Of a stretch of 5,536 nucleotides of DNA, positions 4,409 to 5,536 are shown piece after piece (positions within the stretch are counted from its first letter, which is position 1; every line of letters starts with the position of its first letter). The stretch covers positions 1-5,536 of the forward strand of contig JACMLC010000126.1 of the NCBI GenBank assembly GCA_014379795.1, in the 5' to 3' direction. This DNA is from Pyrinomonadaceae bacterium. Lineage in GTDB: Bacteria; Acidobacteriota; Blastocatellia; Pyrinomonadales; Pyrinomonadaceae. A model generated the notes under the pieces. That model did no database searches, had not been told where the DNA came from, and saw only the letters and a list, made by a program, of their open reading frames with translations. The position numbers were made by a program, and so were the translations under genes.

Positions 4409-5536
4409 TTAAATATTGTGTATCAACAACGCATCGCGCAGTTTCGGCTCGAACCATGTTGACTTGGGGGGCATGATGCTACCCGCGTCCGAGACGCTGA
4501 GCAGGTCGTCCAGCGTCGTCGGTGAAAGCGAGAAAGCGACGGCGGCTTTGCCCTCGTCCACGAGGCGTTCAAGCTCCTGTGTGCCGCGAATGCCGCCTAC
4601 GAAATCTATGCGCTTGTCCGTCCGCACGTCCTTGATGCCCAAGATCGGGTCGAGCAGATTTTCCTGCAAGATGCTGACATCGAGCGCGGCGACAGGGTCG
4701 TCCGATTGCAGCAGGCTTTCATCCCTGAGCGTCAGGCCGTACCACTTTCCGCCGAGATACATGCTCCACGACGCGCGCGTTTCCGGCTCAGGCTTTGCGC
4801 CTTCAGAGACATTGAATGTCTTTCCGACCTCCGCCAGAAAATCTTCGGGCGGGAGATTGTTCAAATCGCGCACGATGCGATTGTAGGGAAGGATGCGCAA
4901 CTGCTCCGCCGGAAACAGCACTGTGAGAAAGAAGTTATATTCCTCTTCGCCTGTGTGCTTGTCGCCGTGCAGCTCTTGCATCTCCCTGCGTGCGCGAGAG
5001 GCTGAGGCCGCGCGATGATGGCCGTCCGCGATGTAAAGCTTTGGCACGTCGCGAAACGCCTGCACGAAGCGCACGGGGTCAGGCACATGCCAGATGGTGT
5101 GCTGCACGCCGTCGGGCGCTGTGATGTCATAGAGGGCTTCGGTGACGGTCACTTCCATAGCCATCGTGTCTATGTCCTGATTGCCGCGATAAGTTAAAAA
5201 GACCGGGCCGGTCTGTGCGCGCAGAGCCATCATGTGGCGCGTGCGGTCGTCTTCTTTATCGGGGCGCGTTTTCTCGTGCTTGAGAATCGTATTGTCGTCA
5301 TACTCGTCCACGGCGCAGCAGGCGACGAGGCCGATCTGCTCCTGCTCGCCCATGATTAAGCGATAGAGATAGAGGCTCGGCTCCGCATCCATCTTGAGCG
5401 GACAGCGTTCTATCAACTCGCGAAAATTGTCTGTGGCTTTCTTATACACCTCTTCGCTGTGGATGTCCGTGCCGACGGGCAGATCAATTTCGGGGCGCGA
5501 GACATGCAGAAAACTCCACGGATTTCCGGCGGCGAG
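4409..5536 (-). CDS. DUF1015 family protein (possible serine-pathway enzyme), 5' end beyond window
   Basis: The frame is open to the right edge and ends at TAA 4411-4409, giving 375 visible residues. Family members are a little over 400, so about 40 N-terminal residues are missing. A GTG at 5449 could be mistaken for the start, but upstream codons encode the conserved NPWSFLHVSRPEIDLP region, so it is internal. Numbering from the window edge, conserved family blocks are HEKTRPDKEDDR (87-98), the hallmark ADGHHRAAS (170-178) and the C-terminal MPPKSTWFEPK (355-365) with LLIH after it. No signal peptide or membrane segment is visible in this part, so it is probably cytosolic. The biochemical function is not established to my knowledge. 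The family often sits beside serA and serC, as here. DGHHR resembles the phosphate-binding box of ParB/SerK-fold proteins, so a role acting on phosphoserine is an attractive but unproven inference. The GNAT gene follows after an 86-base gap filled by a repeat. Confidence 0.93.
   Translation of the reverse strand, partial: LAAGNPWSFLHVSRPEIDLPVGTDIHSEEVYKKATDNFRELIERCPLKMDAEPSLYLYRLIMGEQEQIGLVACCAVDEYDDNTILKHEKTRPDKEDDRTRHMMALRAQTGPVFLTYRGNQDIDTMAMEVTVTEALYDITAPDGVQHTIWHVPDPVRFVQAFRDVPKLYIADGHHRAASASRARREMQELHGDKHTGEEEYNFFLTVLFPAEQLRILPYNRIVRDLNNLPPEDFLAEVGKTFNVSEGAKPEPETRASWSMYLGGKWYGLTLRDESLLQSDDPVAALDVSILQENLLDPILGIKDVRTDKRIDFVGGIRGTQELERLVDEGKAAVAFSLSPTTLDDLLSVSDAGSIMPPKSTWFEPKLRDALLIHNI

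Noticed and set aside
5447..5449. GTG as start codon of the DUF1015 protein.
   Set aside because: The same frame continues upstream to the window edge with conserved family sequence (NPWSFLHVSRPEIDLP), so the true start is outside the window.

Overview
This window is about 5.5 kb of a tightly packed bacterial chromosome segment. All six recognisable genes lie on the minus strand. Reading in the direction of transcription (right to left) they are: a DUF1015 family protein (5' end off the window), a RimJ/RimL-type GNAT acetyltransferase, D-3-phosphoglycerate dehydrogenase (serA), a small exported protein with YD/RHS-like repeats, a short-chain dehydrogenase/reductase, and phosphoserine aminotransferase (serC, 3' end off the window). 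By protein style, moderately high GC, the exported YD-like protein and the DUF1015-serA-serC association, I would guess an Acidobacteriota (Blastocatellia-like) soil bacterium. This is an impression from family knowledge, not a proven assignment.

The core theme is L-serine biosynthesis. SerA oxidises 3-phosphoglycerate to 3-phosphohydroxypyruvate and SerC transaminates that to O-phosphoserine. No SerB-type phosphoserine phosphatase is visible. The DUF1015 protein sits where a third serine-pathway enzyme might be expected. It carries an intact DGHHR motif reminiscent of ParB/SerK-fold proteins, so it is the most interesting functional candidate here. serA, the YD-like gene and the SDR gene are separated by only 10 and 12 bases and are almost certainly cotranscribed. 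The other three gaps are longer.

Each of those three longer gaps (795-878, 3640-3812, 4323-4408) contains a large hairpin built of short tandem units. Two of them (811-884 and 4329-4406) are copies of one family: tandem TGATAAG/TGATGAG heptamers in both arms around a conserved AGTTTTATCT core. The third (3692-3781) has the same architecture but a different unit (ACGCAAAGR) and nearly perfect 35-36 nt arms. The GNAT gene is bracketed by one element of each family. One heptamer element supplies the SDR stop codon, and the other reaches to within 7 bases of the GNAT start codon.

I see no RNA genes, CRISPR arrays, transposases or phage genes. There is no gene-free stretch longer than 300 bases. 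No convincing sigma-70 promoter could be assigned by eye.
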